Shown here piece after piece: positions 1 to 6,193 of a stretch of DNA of 8,470 nucleotides (position 1 is its first letter; the number at the start of each line of letters is the position of its first letter). Under the pieces are notes generated by a model that did no database searches, was not told where the DNA came from, and worked only from the letters and a program-made list of their open reading frames with translations. Origin of the DNA: an uncultured Gemmobacter sp. (lineage in GTDB: Bacteria > Pseudomonadota > Alphaproteobacteria > Rhodobacterales > Rhodobacteraceae); NCBI GenBank assembly GCA_937983495.1, contig CALKAA010000055.1, forward strand, positions 1-8,470, written 5' to 3'. Both the position numbers and the translations under genes were made by a program.

Positions 1-1509
1 CAGCGTCGCGGCCACGGGCGCGGGCCAGACAAAGGGCCAATAGGTCGTTGACAGCGCCAGCCGCAGCTTGTGGCCGGGGGCAAGGCGATAGCCGGTTTCA
101 TCAAGGTCCAGCGTCACGGTGAACTCCTCGCCCACCGGCACCGGGGTCGGGTGTTCCATGCTGGCCCGGTGCCGCAGGTTCAGCATGCCGTGGGTGATGC
201 GGGTAGAGCTGCCATCGGGGGCCACATCGCAGAGCCGGGCAATCAGATGGGCAAAAGGCTGGTCGCAAGTCAGCGTCAGCGTGAGGCGCGGCCGCCCCAG
301 CAGATCACCCGGCGCATCCAGATCAAGGCAAACCGACAGCGCATCCTCGCCGCGCTGATCGCCGGGCAGCTCAGCATTCATCCCCATCGGGAAATATTCG
401 CCCGCATGCAGGCCCAGATGCTGCGGCGTGCAAACCTGCCGCCCGGCCAGCGCCGCGAGGTCATGGGTTTCAAGGCTCAGCCGGTCGCTGCGCGGCCAGT
501 CGGGCTCTGCCACCCAATGCCCTTTGCGGTGGGCGGGCGCGGCGGAGACCGGCTGCGAATGCAGCATATAGGCCCGGTAGCGCGGCCCTTCCGCCACGCC
601 ATTCGGGATGCCTTTCAGCCAGCAATCCCACCAGCGGATCGCCTCTTGCAGGAAGCCGATCTGCGGCCCCGGCACCGCCGTATGGGGGTATTGATGGACC
701 CAGGGCCCCATCAGCCCCTGCCCGACGCCGGGATGATGCCTCATCACCGCGCCAAGGGTGTTGAGGTAATTATCCGCCCAGCCCCCGATATTCAGCACCG
801 GAATCGTCATTCGCGCCCAATCCTCGCAGATCGAGCCATGTTTCCAGTAGGCATCCCGCGCCTGATGCCGCGCCCAGATCGGGGCCAGGAAGGGCTGCGC
901 CTCCAGCCGCTTCTGCCAATCCGCCCGCCAATCGGGGCGCAAGGCCGGGTCGGCAGGGCGCGAGCTGAACGACAGCATCACCGCCCCCCAGCCCAGATTC
1001 TCGCCCAACAGGCAGCCGCCCTTGAAGTGGATGTCATCGGCAAAACGGTCGGAGGTGGAGCAGACCGACAGCACCGCCTTCAGCGCCGGATGGCCGTTGA
1101 ACGCCGCTTGCAGGCAGTTGAAGCCGCCCCAGCTTTTCCCCATCATCCCCACCGCGCCGCTGCACCAAGGCTGCGCCGCCAGCCAGCCGATCACAGCCAG
1201 CGCATCGTCCATTTCCTGCTGGCTGTATTCGTCCAGCATCAGGCCCTCGCTGTCACCATTGCCGCGAATGTCCACCCGCACACAGGCATAGCCATGCCCC
1301 GCCACATAGGGGTGCATCAGCTCGTCGCGCGGCACGGTGCCGTCGCGTTTGCGGTAGGGGATATATTCCAACACCGCCGGAACCGGCTGCGCCTCGGCAG
1401 TTTCCGGCAGCCAGAGGCGGGCCGAAAGCGTGATGCCATCGGGCATCGGAATGCGCAGGTCTTCGATTTCGCGGATCTTGTGGGGAAATTCGATGCGGAT
1501 CGTGGTCAT
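1..1509 (-). CDS. CocE/NonD family serine hydrolase (partial, C-terminus beyond window)
   Basis: Reading the minus strand from 1509 gives 503 codons that stay open to the window edge, so the C-terminus is missing. The protein is an alpha/beta hydrolase of the CocE/NonD (X-Pro dipeptidyl-peptidase S15-like) family, cytoplasmic with no signal peptide. The nucleophile motif GKSWGG places the serine at residue 126. Asp246 lies in GGWADNY and His272 in GPWVHQ, the order and spacing of the CocE triad. Tyr52 in EYIPYRKRD matches the oxyanion-hole tyrosine. Residues after about 300 begin the C-terminal jelly-roll (PepX_C) domain, which is incomplete. The start is supported by GGAGG five bases upstream. 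Family members hydrolyse esters or amides such as cocaine, cephalosporin esters and peptides; the substrate here cannot be read from sequence. The gene lies 77 bp downstream of the LysR gene on the same strand, so it may belong to the same regulon. Family assignment is firm, function is open. Confidence 0.9.
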   Translation of the reverse strand, partial: MTTIRIEFPHKIREIEDLRIPMPDGITLSARLWLPETAEAQPVPAVLEYIPYRKRDGTVPRDELMHPYVAGHGYACVRVDIRGNGDSEGLMLDEYSQQEMDDALAVIGWLAAQPWCSGAVGMMGKSWGGFNCLQAAFNGHPALKAVLSVCSTSDRFADDIHFKGGCLLGENLGWGAVMLSFSSRPADPALRPDWRADWQKRLEAQPFLAPIWARHQARDAYWKHGSICEDWARMTIPVLNIGGWADNYLNTLGAVMRHHPGVGQGLMGPWVHQYPHTAVPGPQIGFLQEAIRWWDCWLKGIPNGVAEGPRYRAYMLHSQPVSAAPAHRKGHWVAEPDWPRSDRLSLETHDLAALAGRQVCTPQHLGLHAGEYFPMGMNAELPGDQRGEDALSVCLDLDAPGDLLGRPRLTLTLTCDQPFAHLIARLCDVAPDGSSTRITHGMLNLRHRASMEHPTPVPVGEEFTVTLDLDETGYRLAPGHKLRLALSTTYWPFVWPAPVAATL

Positions 1510-1531
1510 ATGGGCCTCCGGTTGCACAGTC

Positions 1532-1537
1532 AGGCTA
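1532..1537 (-). promoter_or_regulatory. Possible -10 element for the CocE-type hydrolase gene
   Basis: On the minus strand TAGCCT sits about 22 bases before the hydrolase start codon. The same hexamer is at the proposed ruvC -10. It overlaps an 8-bp palindrome AAGCGCTT (1537-1544). No convincing -35 is visible, and co-transcription with the LysR gene is equally possible. Confidence 0.25.
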
Positions 1538-1586
1538 AGCGCTTGCTCCCGCCCGGCATGCGACCCAGCGACACCGGATGCCGCAA

Positions 1587-2444
1587 TCAGGCAAGTTCAG
1601 CACGAAGCCAGTCGAACAGCGCCCGATGGGCCGGGGTTTCCGGCCCCGGTGCCTCGATCCAATAGCCCGTGCCTTCGGTGGTGATCTCCTCGCCCAGCGA
1701 GACCAGCGCGCCAGAGGCCAGATGCGGGTCGATCAGCGGGCGCCAGCCAAGAGCCACGCCCTGCCCCGCCAGCACCGCCTGCACCACGAATTCGTAGGTG
1801 TTCAGGCCCAATTCACCGTTGCGGCGCGGCCGCGTCAGACCGTGGCGAGCAAACCACCCGGCCCAGGTCAGCCAGCGCGCATCCGAGGGCGCGTCGATAT
1901 GCAGAAGCTGCACCTGTGCCAACGCCTCGGGGCGGCTGTCGGCGGCAAAGCCCGGCACGCAGACCGGCACCACCCGCTCGGGCATCCACAGCCACCCCTG
2001 CAAATCGCCATTGCGGGCAAAGCGGATCGCCACCTCGCCGGGGCGCGGGCTGCGGCTGTCTTGCGCGGCGGTGATCTGCACTTCGATCTGCGGATGGGCG
2101 GCACGAAACGCCCCCAGGCGGGGCATCAGCCACAGACCCGCAAAGCCGAAATCGGTGAGAATGCGCAAGGCGGGTGCCCGCGCCATGGCCTGCGCCTCGG
2201 CCAGGGCTGCGTCGATCTGAGCCAGCGCGGGCAAAAGTCCGCGCAGCAGCACTTCCCCCGCCGGGGTGGGCTGGCAACCACCGCGATGGCGAGTGAACAG
2301 CGCCGCGCCCAGATGTTCTTCGGCCCGGCGCAGTTGATAGCTGATCGCAGGCTGGCTGAGGCCAAGCGCGGCCCCGGCGCGCGTCAGCGTGCCCGCTTTC
2401 GCCACCGCCTCGATCACCCGCAGGGCTGCTGGGTCCAATTGCAT
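1587..2444 (-). CDS. LysR-family regulator, probable choline-sulfate utilisation transcription factor
   Basis: This 285-aa protein has the LysR architecture. An N-terminal winged helix-turn-helix occupies about residues 5-65, with the helix-turn-helix near 18-37 (AGTLTRAGAALGLSQPAIS region). A linker helix follows, and then a periplasmic-binding-protein-like effector domain (about 92-285) of the GcvA-like branch. It diverges from betC, the standard arrangement for the LysR regulators that control choline-sulfatase, so it most likely activates betC in response to choline-O-sulfate or choline. That role is inferred from neighbourhood and family. ATG at 2444 is the only plausible start, because an in-frame stop lies 12 bases upstream. 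AGGTGG sits three bases before it. The start codon is inside a perfect inverted repeat, suggesting autoregulation. The CocE-type hydrolase follows 77 bp downstream on the same strand. Confidence 0.88.
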   Translation of the reverse strand: MQLDPAALRVIEAVAKAGTLTRAGAALGLSQPAISYQLRRAEEHLGAALFTRHRGGCQPTPAGEVLLRGLLPALAQIDAALAEAQAMARAPALRILTDFGFAGLWLMPRLGAFRAAHPQIEVQITAAQDSRSPRPGEVAIRFARNGDLQGWLWMPERVVPVCVPGFAADSRPEALAQVQLLHIDAPSDARWLTWAGWFARHGLTRPRRNGELGLNTYEFVVQAVLAGQGVALGWRPLIDPHLASGALVSLGEEITTEGTGYWIEAPGPETPAHRALFDWLRAELA

Positions 2445-2461
2445 AAACCACCTTTATGCAA
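2439..2461. promoter_or_regulatory. Perfect 9-bp inverted repeat, probable LysR operator
   Basis: Arms TTGCATAAA (2439-2447) and TTTATGCAA (2453-2461) are exact reverse complements around the spacer CCACC. The dyad contains the LysR-type T-N11-A signature (T2444, A2456), centred on 2450. It lies about 87 bp before the betC start, a workable upstream activation position. On the minus strand it covers the regulator's start codon and places its Shine-Dalgarno in the spacer. Confidence 0.65.
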
Positions 2462-2536
2462 AATATCGAAATTCCGCCCCTTTTCATCGCATAGCATATG
2501 GGTTTTGAATAGACCCAAGATTGAAAGGCCCATCAG

Positions 2537-4045
2537 ATGACCCAAAAACCCAACATCCTGATCCTGATGGTGGACCAGTTCACCGGCACGCTGTTTCCCG
2601 ATGGCCCGGCCGATTGGCTCCATGCGCCAAACCTCAAGAAATTGGCGGCGCGCTCGGTGCGTTTTGCCAATGCCTATACCGCCTCGCCGCTTTGCGCTCC
2701 GGCGCGGGCCAGCTTCATGTCTGGCCAATTGCCGCGCCGCACGCGGGTTTACGACAATGCCGCCGAGTTCACCTCCGACATCCCGACCTTCGCCCACCAC
2801 CTGCGCCGTGCCGGCTATCAAACCGCACTGTCGGGCAAGATGCACTTCGTCGGCCCCGATCAGTTGCACGGGTTTGAACAGCGCCTGACGACCGACATCT
2901 ACCCTGCCGATTTCGGCTGGACGCCAGATTACCGCAAGCCGGGCGAGCGGATCGACTGGTGGTATCACAACCTTGGCAGCGTGACCGGTGCCGGAGTGGC
3001 CGAGATCACCAACCAGCTGGAATATGACGACGACGTGTGTTTCCAGTCGGTGCAGAAAATCTATGATCTCTCGCGCGGCATGGATGCCCGGCCATGGGCC
3101 TTGTGCGCCAGCTTCACCCATCCGCATGACCCCTTTGTGGCGCGGCGCAAATATTGGGATCTTTACGAGGATTGCGCCCATCTGGATGCGCCCGAGGCCA
3201 TCCCCTACGAAGACATGGACCCCCATTCGCAACGCCTGATGGATGCCTGCGACTGGCGCGGGCTGGAGGTGACGCCAGACCATATTCGCCGCGCGCGGCA
3301 GGGCTATTTCGCCAATATCTCTTACGTCGATGACAAGATCGGCGAAATTCTGGCCGCCTTGGAGGCCACCCGGCAAGAGGCGATCATCTTCTTTGTCTCC
3401 GACCATGGCGAGATGCTGGGGCGGCGCGGGCTGTGGTTTAAGATGAACTTCTTTGAAGGCTCGGCCCGGGTGCCTTTGATGATGGCGGCGCCGGGGCTGG
3501 AACCCGGCCTGATCGAAACCCCGGTTTGCACCATCGACGTGACGCCGACGCTGTGTGACCTCGCGGGCATTTCCATGGATGAGGTGATGCCCTGGACCGA
3601 TGGCGAAAGCCTTGTGCCGCTGGCCAGGGGCTTTGACCGCACTTCGCCCGTCGCTATGGAATATGCCGCCGAAGGCAGCATCACCCCCTTGGTCGCGCTG
3701 CGGCAAGGCCGGTGGAAATACACCCGCTGCTTGGCCGACCCGGAGCAGTTGTTCGATCTGGTGATGGACCCGGAAGAACGCACAAATCTTGCAGCCGATC
3801 CGGCCCATGCAGAAACGCTGGCGCATTTCCGCGCCATGGCCGATGCCCGCTGGGATCTGCCGCGCTTTGATGCCGAGGTGCGCGAGAGTCAGGCACGCCG
3901 CTGGGTCGTGTATGAGGCGCTGCGGAATGGCAGCTATTTCCCTTGGGACTACCAGCCGCTGCGCGCCGCATCCGAGCGGTATATGCGCAACCACATGGAC
4001 CTGAACGTGTTGGAAGAAAACAAGCGTTTCCCGCGCGGCGAGTGA
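2537..4045 (+). CDS. betC: Choline-sulfatase
   Basis: BetC hydrolyses choline-O-sulfate to choline and sulfate in the cytoplasm. This supplies choline for glycine betaine or catabolism, and sulfate for assimilation. The 502-aa length is that of the family. Near the N-terminus NILILMVDQ carries the metal-binding Asp13. The sulfatase signature CAPAR (Cys53 to Arg57) has the Cys that must be converted to formylglycine, so a formylglycine-generating enzyme is needed elsewhere in the genome. Asp289-His290 in SDHGEMLG and Lys302 in WFKMNF match other active-site and metal residues. The C-terminal tail (about 448-502), with RRWVVYEALRNG and ERYMRNHMDLN, is the diagnostic choline-sulfatase extension, separating it from generic arylsulfatases. 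There is no signal peptide. AAAGG eight bases upstream supports the start. It diverges from its likely LysR activator; no choline transporter or betaine-synthesis genes are in view. Confidence 0.96.
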   Translation: MTQKPNILILMVDQFTGTLFPDGPADWLHAPNLKKLAARSVRFANAYTASPLCAPARASFMSGQLPRRTRVYDNAAEFTSDIPTFAHHLRRAGYQTALSGKMHFVGPDQLHGFEQRLTTDIYPADFGWTPDYRKPGERIDWWYHNLGSVTGAGVAEITNQLEYDDDVCFQSVQKIYDLSRGMDARPWALCASFTHPHDPFVARRKYWDLYEDCAHLDAPEAIPYEDMDPHSQRLMDACDWRGLEVTPDHIRRARQGYFANISYVDDKIGEILAALEATRQEAIIFFVSDHGEMLGRRGLWFKMNFFEGSARVPLMMAAPGLEPGLIETPVCTIDVTPTLCDLAGISMDEVMPWTDGESLVPLARGFDRTSPVAMEYAAEGSITPLVALRQGRWKYTRCLADPEQLFDLVMDPEERTNLAADPAHAETLAHFRAMADARWDLPRFDAEVRESQARRWVVYEALRNGSYFPWDYQPLRAASERYMRNHMDLNVLEENKRFPRGE

Positions 4046-4057
4046 ACGCGCCTACAC

Positions 4058-4092
4058 TATATATATAAGCGCCTCCGCGAATGGCTTTCGCG
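4058..4092 (+). other. AT island and weak hairpin after betC
   Basis: The 137-bp gap between betC and prmA holds an alternating TATATATATA tract (4058-4067), conspicuous in this GC-rich DNA. It is followed by an inverted repeat CGCGAA-TGGCT-TTCGCG (4076-4092). The hairpin has no T-run, so it is a poor intrinsic terminator. The tract could supply a -10 for prmA, but no good -35 is visible. The gap is otherwise featureless apart from the prmA ribosome binding site. Confidence 0.35.
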
Positions 4093-4182
4093 CGGGTCAT
4101 TGGCCCATGTGGCACTGGCAGAGATTGACCCCGCCCCCCTGCCCGGCTATCGCCAAAGTCAGACCAGACAGGAGCCGCCCAG

Positions 4183-5055
4183 ATGCCCACCTATTCCGCC
4201 CTGACCACCCTGATGGGGGAAGATGCCGCCGAAGCACTTGGCGAGGCCATCGAAAAGCTGGACCCTGCGCCGGTGGGCGTGGGTGTGTTTGAAATCGAGG
4301 ACGATTCCGGTCTTTGGGAAGTGGGGGCCTATTTCACCGAAAAGCCCAATGAGGTGATGCTGGAGGTGTTGGCTCTGGCCTTCGAGGCCAAGCCTTTTGC
4401 CCTGTCCGAACTGCCCGAAATCGACTGGGTGGCTCATGTGCGCCGGGAACTGGCCCCGGTGGAGGCCGGGCGCTTCTTCGTTTACGGCAGCCATGATGCC
4501 GACAAGGTTCCGGCGGACAAAATCGCCCTGCAAATCGAAGCAACGGTTGCCTTTGGCACCGGCCATCACGGCACCACACTGGGCTGCCTGCGCGCCTTTG
4601 ACAGGTTGATCGAAGCCGGTTTCGCCCCGGCGAAAGTGGCCGATATTGGCTGCGGCACCGCCGTTCTGGCGCTGGCCGCCGCTGCCGTGCTGCCCGAGGC
4701 CCTCATCATTGCCTCCGACATCGACCGCGTGGCGGTGGATGTGGCCGAAGCCAATGTGGCGATCAACGGGTTGGACGGACGGCTGGAATGCCTGGAGGCG
4801 GCGGGCTTTGCCCATCCGCGTCTGGCCGAGGCCGCGCCCTATGATCTGGTGTTCGCCAATATCCTGAAAGGCCCGCTGATCGAGTTGGCCCCGCCGATGG
4901 CTGCTCATGTGGCCAAGGGGGGCCTGGTGATCCTGTCGGGTCTGCTGGTGGTGCAGGCTGAGGCCGTGACGGCTGCCTATGTCGAGGCAGGTTTCCACCT
5001 GAAGGCCCGCGAAGACCTGGGCGAATGGTCGGCACTCGTCATGGAACGGCTGTAA
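4183..5055 (+). CDS. prmA: Ribosomal protein L11 methyltransferase
   Basis: PrmA transfers methyl groups from S-adenosylmethionine to amino groups of ribosomal protein L11. The 290-aa protein has the expected two parts. An N-terminal L11-recognition domain spans about residues 1-100. A Rossmann methyltransferase domain follows, with the PrmA-specific AFGTGHHGTT motif (Phe124 to about 132), SAM motif I DIGCGT (154-159), an acidic loop SDID, and the FANIL segment with Asn226, which corresponds to the catalytic NxxxxPL region. AGGAG eight bases before ATG supports the start. The length is normal for the family and all key motifs are intact. It lies 137 bp after betC on the same strand and 91 bp before a small membrane-protein gene. 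It is a housekeeping gene not functionally linked to betC. Confidence 0.95.
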   Translation: MPTYSALTTLMGEDAAEALGEAIEKLDPAPVGVGVFEIEDDSGLWEVGAYFTEKPNEVMLEVLALAFEAKPFALSELPEIDWVAHVRRELAPVEAGRFFVYGSHDADKVPADKIALQIEATVAFGTGHHGTTLGCLRAFDRLIEAGFAPAKVADIGCGTAVLALAAAAVLPEALIIASDIDRVAVDVAEANVAINGLDGRLECLEAAGFAHPRLAEAAPYDLVFANILKGPLIELAPPMAAHVAKGGLVILSGLLVVQAEAVTAAYVEAGFHLKAREDLGEWSALVMERL

Positions 5056-5146
5056 AAAAGACCCAATCTCGCCGGATTGCCCAATTATCGCCACAATTTG
5101 GCCCGATAACCGTCTCATGGTGGGGGCCGTATCGAGGAGTTTGGGT

Positions 5147-5491
5147 ATGGCCGATCAAGATTTTACCGAGTTTTATGCCCGCGTCGCCCGGATCGAAAAG
5201 GCACGCGCAAAAGGATATGGATTTGAAGCCGACGGCACTTTGGGCCGCTCGCACTATCACAAACCGACCCGCCGGAAGCGCCGCTTTTTGGCCCCGCTGT
5301 TCATGCTTGCACTCTGTTTTCTGACCCTCAAAGGCGTGCTGCACAGCCAGATCGGGGCAGAAACTTACGCCCAGCGTATTGGTCAGATGCGTCTGGCTGA
5401 AAGCGGGATGGAGCGGATCGCAGGCTTTCTGATGCAGGCCGATCCCGCAACGCAATGGATTTCGGCACAGGTCAAAGCGCATCTGCGCTGA
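5147..5491 (+). CDS. Small single-pass membrane protein of unknown function
   Basis: A 114-aa protein that I do not recognise as a named family. The start at 5147 (MADQDFTEFY) is preferred over ATG 5117 because GAGGAG lies seven bases upstream of it. Residues 1-46 are hydrophilic and basic, ending in TRRKRR. One hydrophobic segment covers about 47-65 (FLAPLFMLALCFLTLKGVL), and residues 66-114 are soluble with mixed charge. By the positive-inside rule the N-terminus is cytoplasmic and the C-terminal half periplasmic. There is no cleavable signal and no cysteine pair. It follows prmA by 91 bp with no clear terminator between them, so it may be co-transcribed, and a strong hairpin follows it. 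Start codon, ribosome site and downstream terminator make it a likely real gene; its role is unknown. Confidence 0.8.
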   Translation: MADQDFTEFYARVARIEKARAKGYGFEADGTLGRSHYHKPTRRKRRFLAPLFMLALCFLTLKGVLHSQIGAETYAQRIGQMRLAESGMERIAGFLMQADPATQWISAQVKAHLR

Positions 5492-5513
5492 AGATATCCT
5501 CTGGACCGATCAT

Positions 5514-5540
5514 AACGCCCGCCGCAGCCCGGCGGGCGTT
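5514..5540 (+). terminator. Strong GC hairpin terminating the prma-side transcription unit
   Basis: AACGCCCGCC (5514-5523) and GGCGGGCGTT (5531-5540) form a perfect 10-bp stem around a 7-base loop, 22 bases after the small membrane-protein stop. The downstream tail (TTGTGCATTTGC) is only moderately T-rich, so termination efficiency is uncertain. The stem also reads in the minus direction. Confidence 0.7.
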
Positions 5541-5579
5541 GTGCATTTGCCCCCCGACATGCGGTATCACCGCCCGTCC

Positions 5580-5618
5580 AAAAAGCCGAAAGGCCGCGAG
5601 CTTTGGGCTGCGGCCTTT
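5580..5618 (-). terminator. Intrinsic terminator of the DUF1127 gene
   Basis: AAAGGCCGC (5589-5597) and GCGGCCTTT (5610-5618) form a perfect 9-bp stem with inner AGC/GCT pairing. On the minus strand the stem is followed by CGGC and a five-T run (5584-5580). This suits transcription coming from the DUF1127 gene, whose stop is 38 bases upstream. It could also stop plus-strand readthrough. Confidence 0.7.
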
Positions 5619-5626
5619 GAACATCC

Positions 5627-5644
5627 GAGGAGGCACCGCCCCCT
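5627..5644 (-). ncRNA. CCTCCTC element in the DUF1127 3' UTR, possible processed sRNA segment
   Basis: On the minus strand, between the DUF1127 stop and its terminator, the RNA would read AGGGGG (5644-5639), a 5-base loop, then CCTCCTC (5633-5627). The CCUCCU is complementary to a Shine-Dalgarno and can pair with the preceding AGGGGG, with one G-U pair. Small RNAs with CCUCCUCCC motifs are known to be co-transcribed downstream of DUF1127 genes in Rhodobacter and Rhizobiales. This copy is single and shorter, so the sRNA reading is only a suggestion. Confidence 0.3.
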
Positions 5645-5656
5645 GTGGTCTTCTGA

Positions 5657-5872
5657 TCAGAAGCGGCTCTGGGCGCCGATCGCGTCAATGTCGCCGCGGC
5701 ACAGGCCGATATCGTCCAGCTCGCGGTCCGACAGCTTTTCCAGCGCAGCACGGGTCACACGCGCATCGTTCCAATCGGAAACGGCGGCGGCGATATTGCT
5801 GACAAACTGGATGAAGCGGTAAGTGGTGATGGCGCCGAAGGGCGCAGTACGGGTCGTCTCATAAGCGGCCAT
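5657..5872 (-). CDS. DUF1127 (YjiS-like) small protein
   Basis: A 71-aa basic protein. The C-terminal half is the DUF1127 domain: Trp34, then Arg38 and Arg41, LSDRELDDIGL at 47-57 and RGDI at 59-62. Such small proteins are abundant in alphaproteobacteria. The Rhodobacter sphaeroides homologue CcaF1 has been reported to bind RNA and affect sRNA maturation and RNA turnover, and others are stress-induced. The start at 5872 (MAAYETTR) is chosen because AAGGA lies eight bases upstream and the domain fits; a longer in-frame reading from 6010 has no family support and would run through the promoter. The gene is monocistronic, with a sigma70-like promoter and 5' hairpin upstream and an intrinsic terminator downstream. 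It diverges from ruvC. Confidence 0.9.
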   Translation of the reverse strand: MAAYETTRTAPFGAITTYRFIQFVSNIAAAVSDWNDARVTRAALEKLSDRELDDIGLCRGDIDAIGAQSRF

Positions 5873-5904
5873 GGCGTTTGTCCTTGTTCGAAAACTGCTC
5901 AGTC

Positions 5905-5924
5905 CGAAGGCATTCGCGCCTTCG
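5905..5924 (-). promoter_or_regulatory. 5' UTR stem-loop of the DUF1127 transcript
   Basis: CGAAGGC (5905-5911) and GCCTTCG (5918-5924) form a perfect 7-bp stem with a 6-base loop. Given the promoter at 5931-5959, the transcript would begin at or just before this hairpin, leaving it at the extreme 5' end of the mRNA. It could protect the RNA from 5'-end decay. Confidence 0.45.
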
Positions 5925-5930
5925 AGGGGA

Positions 5931-5959
5931 TAAATAGTCGGGCAGATGAAAAACAACAA
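5931..5959 (-). promoter_or_regulatory. Sigma70-like promoter of the DUF1127 gene
   Basis: On the minus strand TTGTTG (5959-5954) and TATTTA (5936-5931) are separated by exactly 17 bases. The predicted start falls near 5924-5926, about 53 bases before the start codon. Confidence 0.55.
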
Positions 5960-5970
5960 CTCACGCCAAA

Positions 5971-5985
5971 GCATGTCGCACATGC
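5971..5985. promoter_or_regulatory. 15-bp dyad, possible regulator-binding site
   Basis: GCATGT-CGC-ACATGC is a perfect inverted repeat with 6-bp arms. It is centred about 53 bases upstream of the predicted DUF1127 transcription start, just above the -35. Its first ten bases recur at 6074-6083. No known factor is assigned. Confidence 0.35.
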
Positions 5986-6136
5986 AGAAAACGCATGGCT
6001 CAAGGCGCACAATTTCATAAGATTTTCACAATTTGGGGAGCGCTGCATCGCAGCACGTCGTCATTTGAATGCCGCATGTCGCATTCTGCAACTCGTCATA
6101 AAACGGTCACCGGGAATTGCAAGGACGAATTTGGCC

Positions 6137-6166
6137 TTGGCCGATGTTCGCGCTTTGTGCTAGCCT
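6137..6166 (+). promoter_or_regulatory. Candidate ruvC-ruvA promoter
   Basis: TTGGCC (6137-6142), an 18-base spacer and TAGCCT (6161-6166) resemble alphaproteobacterial housekeeping promoters. The start would be near 6172, giving a very short leader before the ruvC GAGG. Confidence 0.45.
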
Positions 6167-6193
6167 TTTGCAAAGAGTAAAAACGAGGCAGGC

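Larger units (their letters stand above)
5873..6193. other. 321-bp divergent intergenic region between DUF1127 and ruvC
   Basis: This gap contains the DUF1127 5' UTR hairpin and promoter, a 15-bp dyad (5971-5985), a second copy of its core (6074-6083), two CACAATTT repeats 19 bp apart (6008-6015, 6027-6034), a short GCTGC/GCAGC hairpin near 6042, and a ruvC promoter candidate. A 61-codon plus-strand reading frame at 5995-6180 has no ribosome site and no recognisable sequence, so I treat the region as non-coding. Confidence 0.7.

Noticed and set aside
70..1665. Long plus-strand open frame of about 531 codons opposite the CocE-type hydrolase
   Set aside because: It is rich in Arg, His, Pro and Gln with no recognisable domain, while the minus strand encodes a full catalytic triad. 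It is a GC-rich antisense artefact.
2414..3994. Minus-strand open frame of about 526 codons opposite betC
   Set aside because: The plus strand encodes an unmistakable choline-sulfatase with all its motifs; the minus frame has no family features and would also overlap the LysR promoter region.
5066..5081. CAATC/GATTG hairpin just after prmA
   Set aside because: Only five pairs and no T-run; too weak to call a terminator.
4159..5118. Minus-strand open frame of about 319 codons opposite prmA
   Set aside because: Its composition is typical of antisense GC-rich frames (His, Gln, Gly) and prmA on the other strand is certain.
5873..6010. N-terminal extension of the DUF1127 protein to 117 residues
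   Set aside because: The extension would be translated from the promoter and 5' hairpin region; AAGGA upstream of 5872 and the family length favour the 71-residue form.
6113..6160. GGAAT-like stretch upstream of ruvC as an ECF/general-stress sigma promoter
   Set aside because: No matching -10 GTT at the required 16-17 base spacing.
5995..6180. 61-codon plus-strand frame between DUF1127 and ruvC
   Set aside because: No ribosome binding site, no recognisable sequence, and it overlaps the ruvC promoter candidate.
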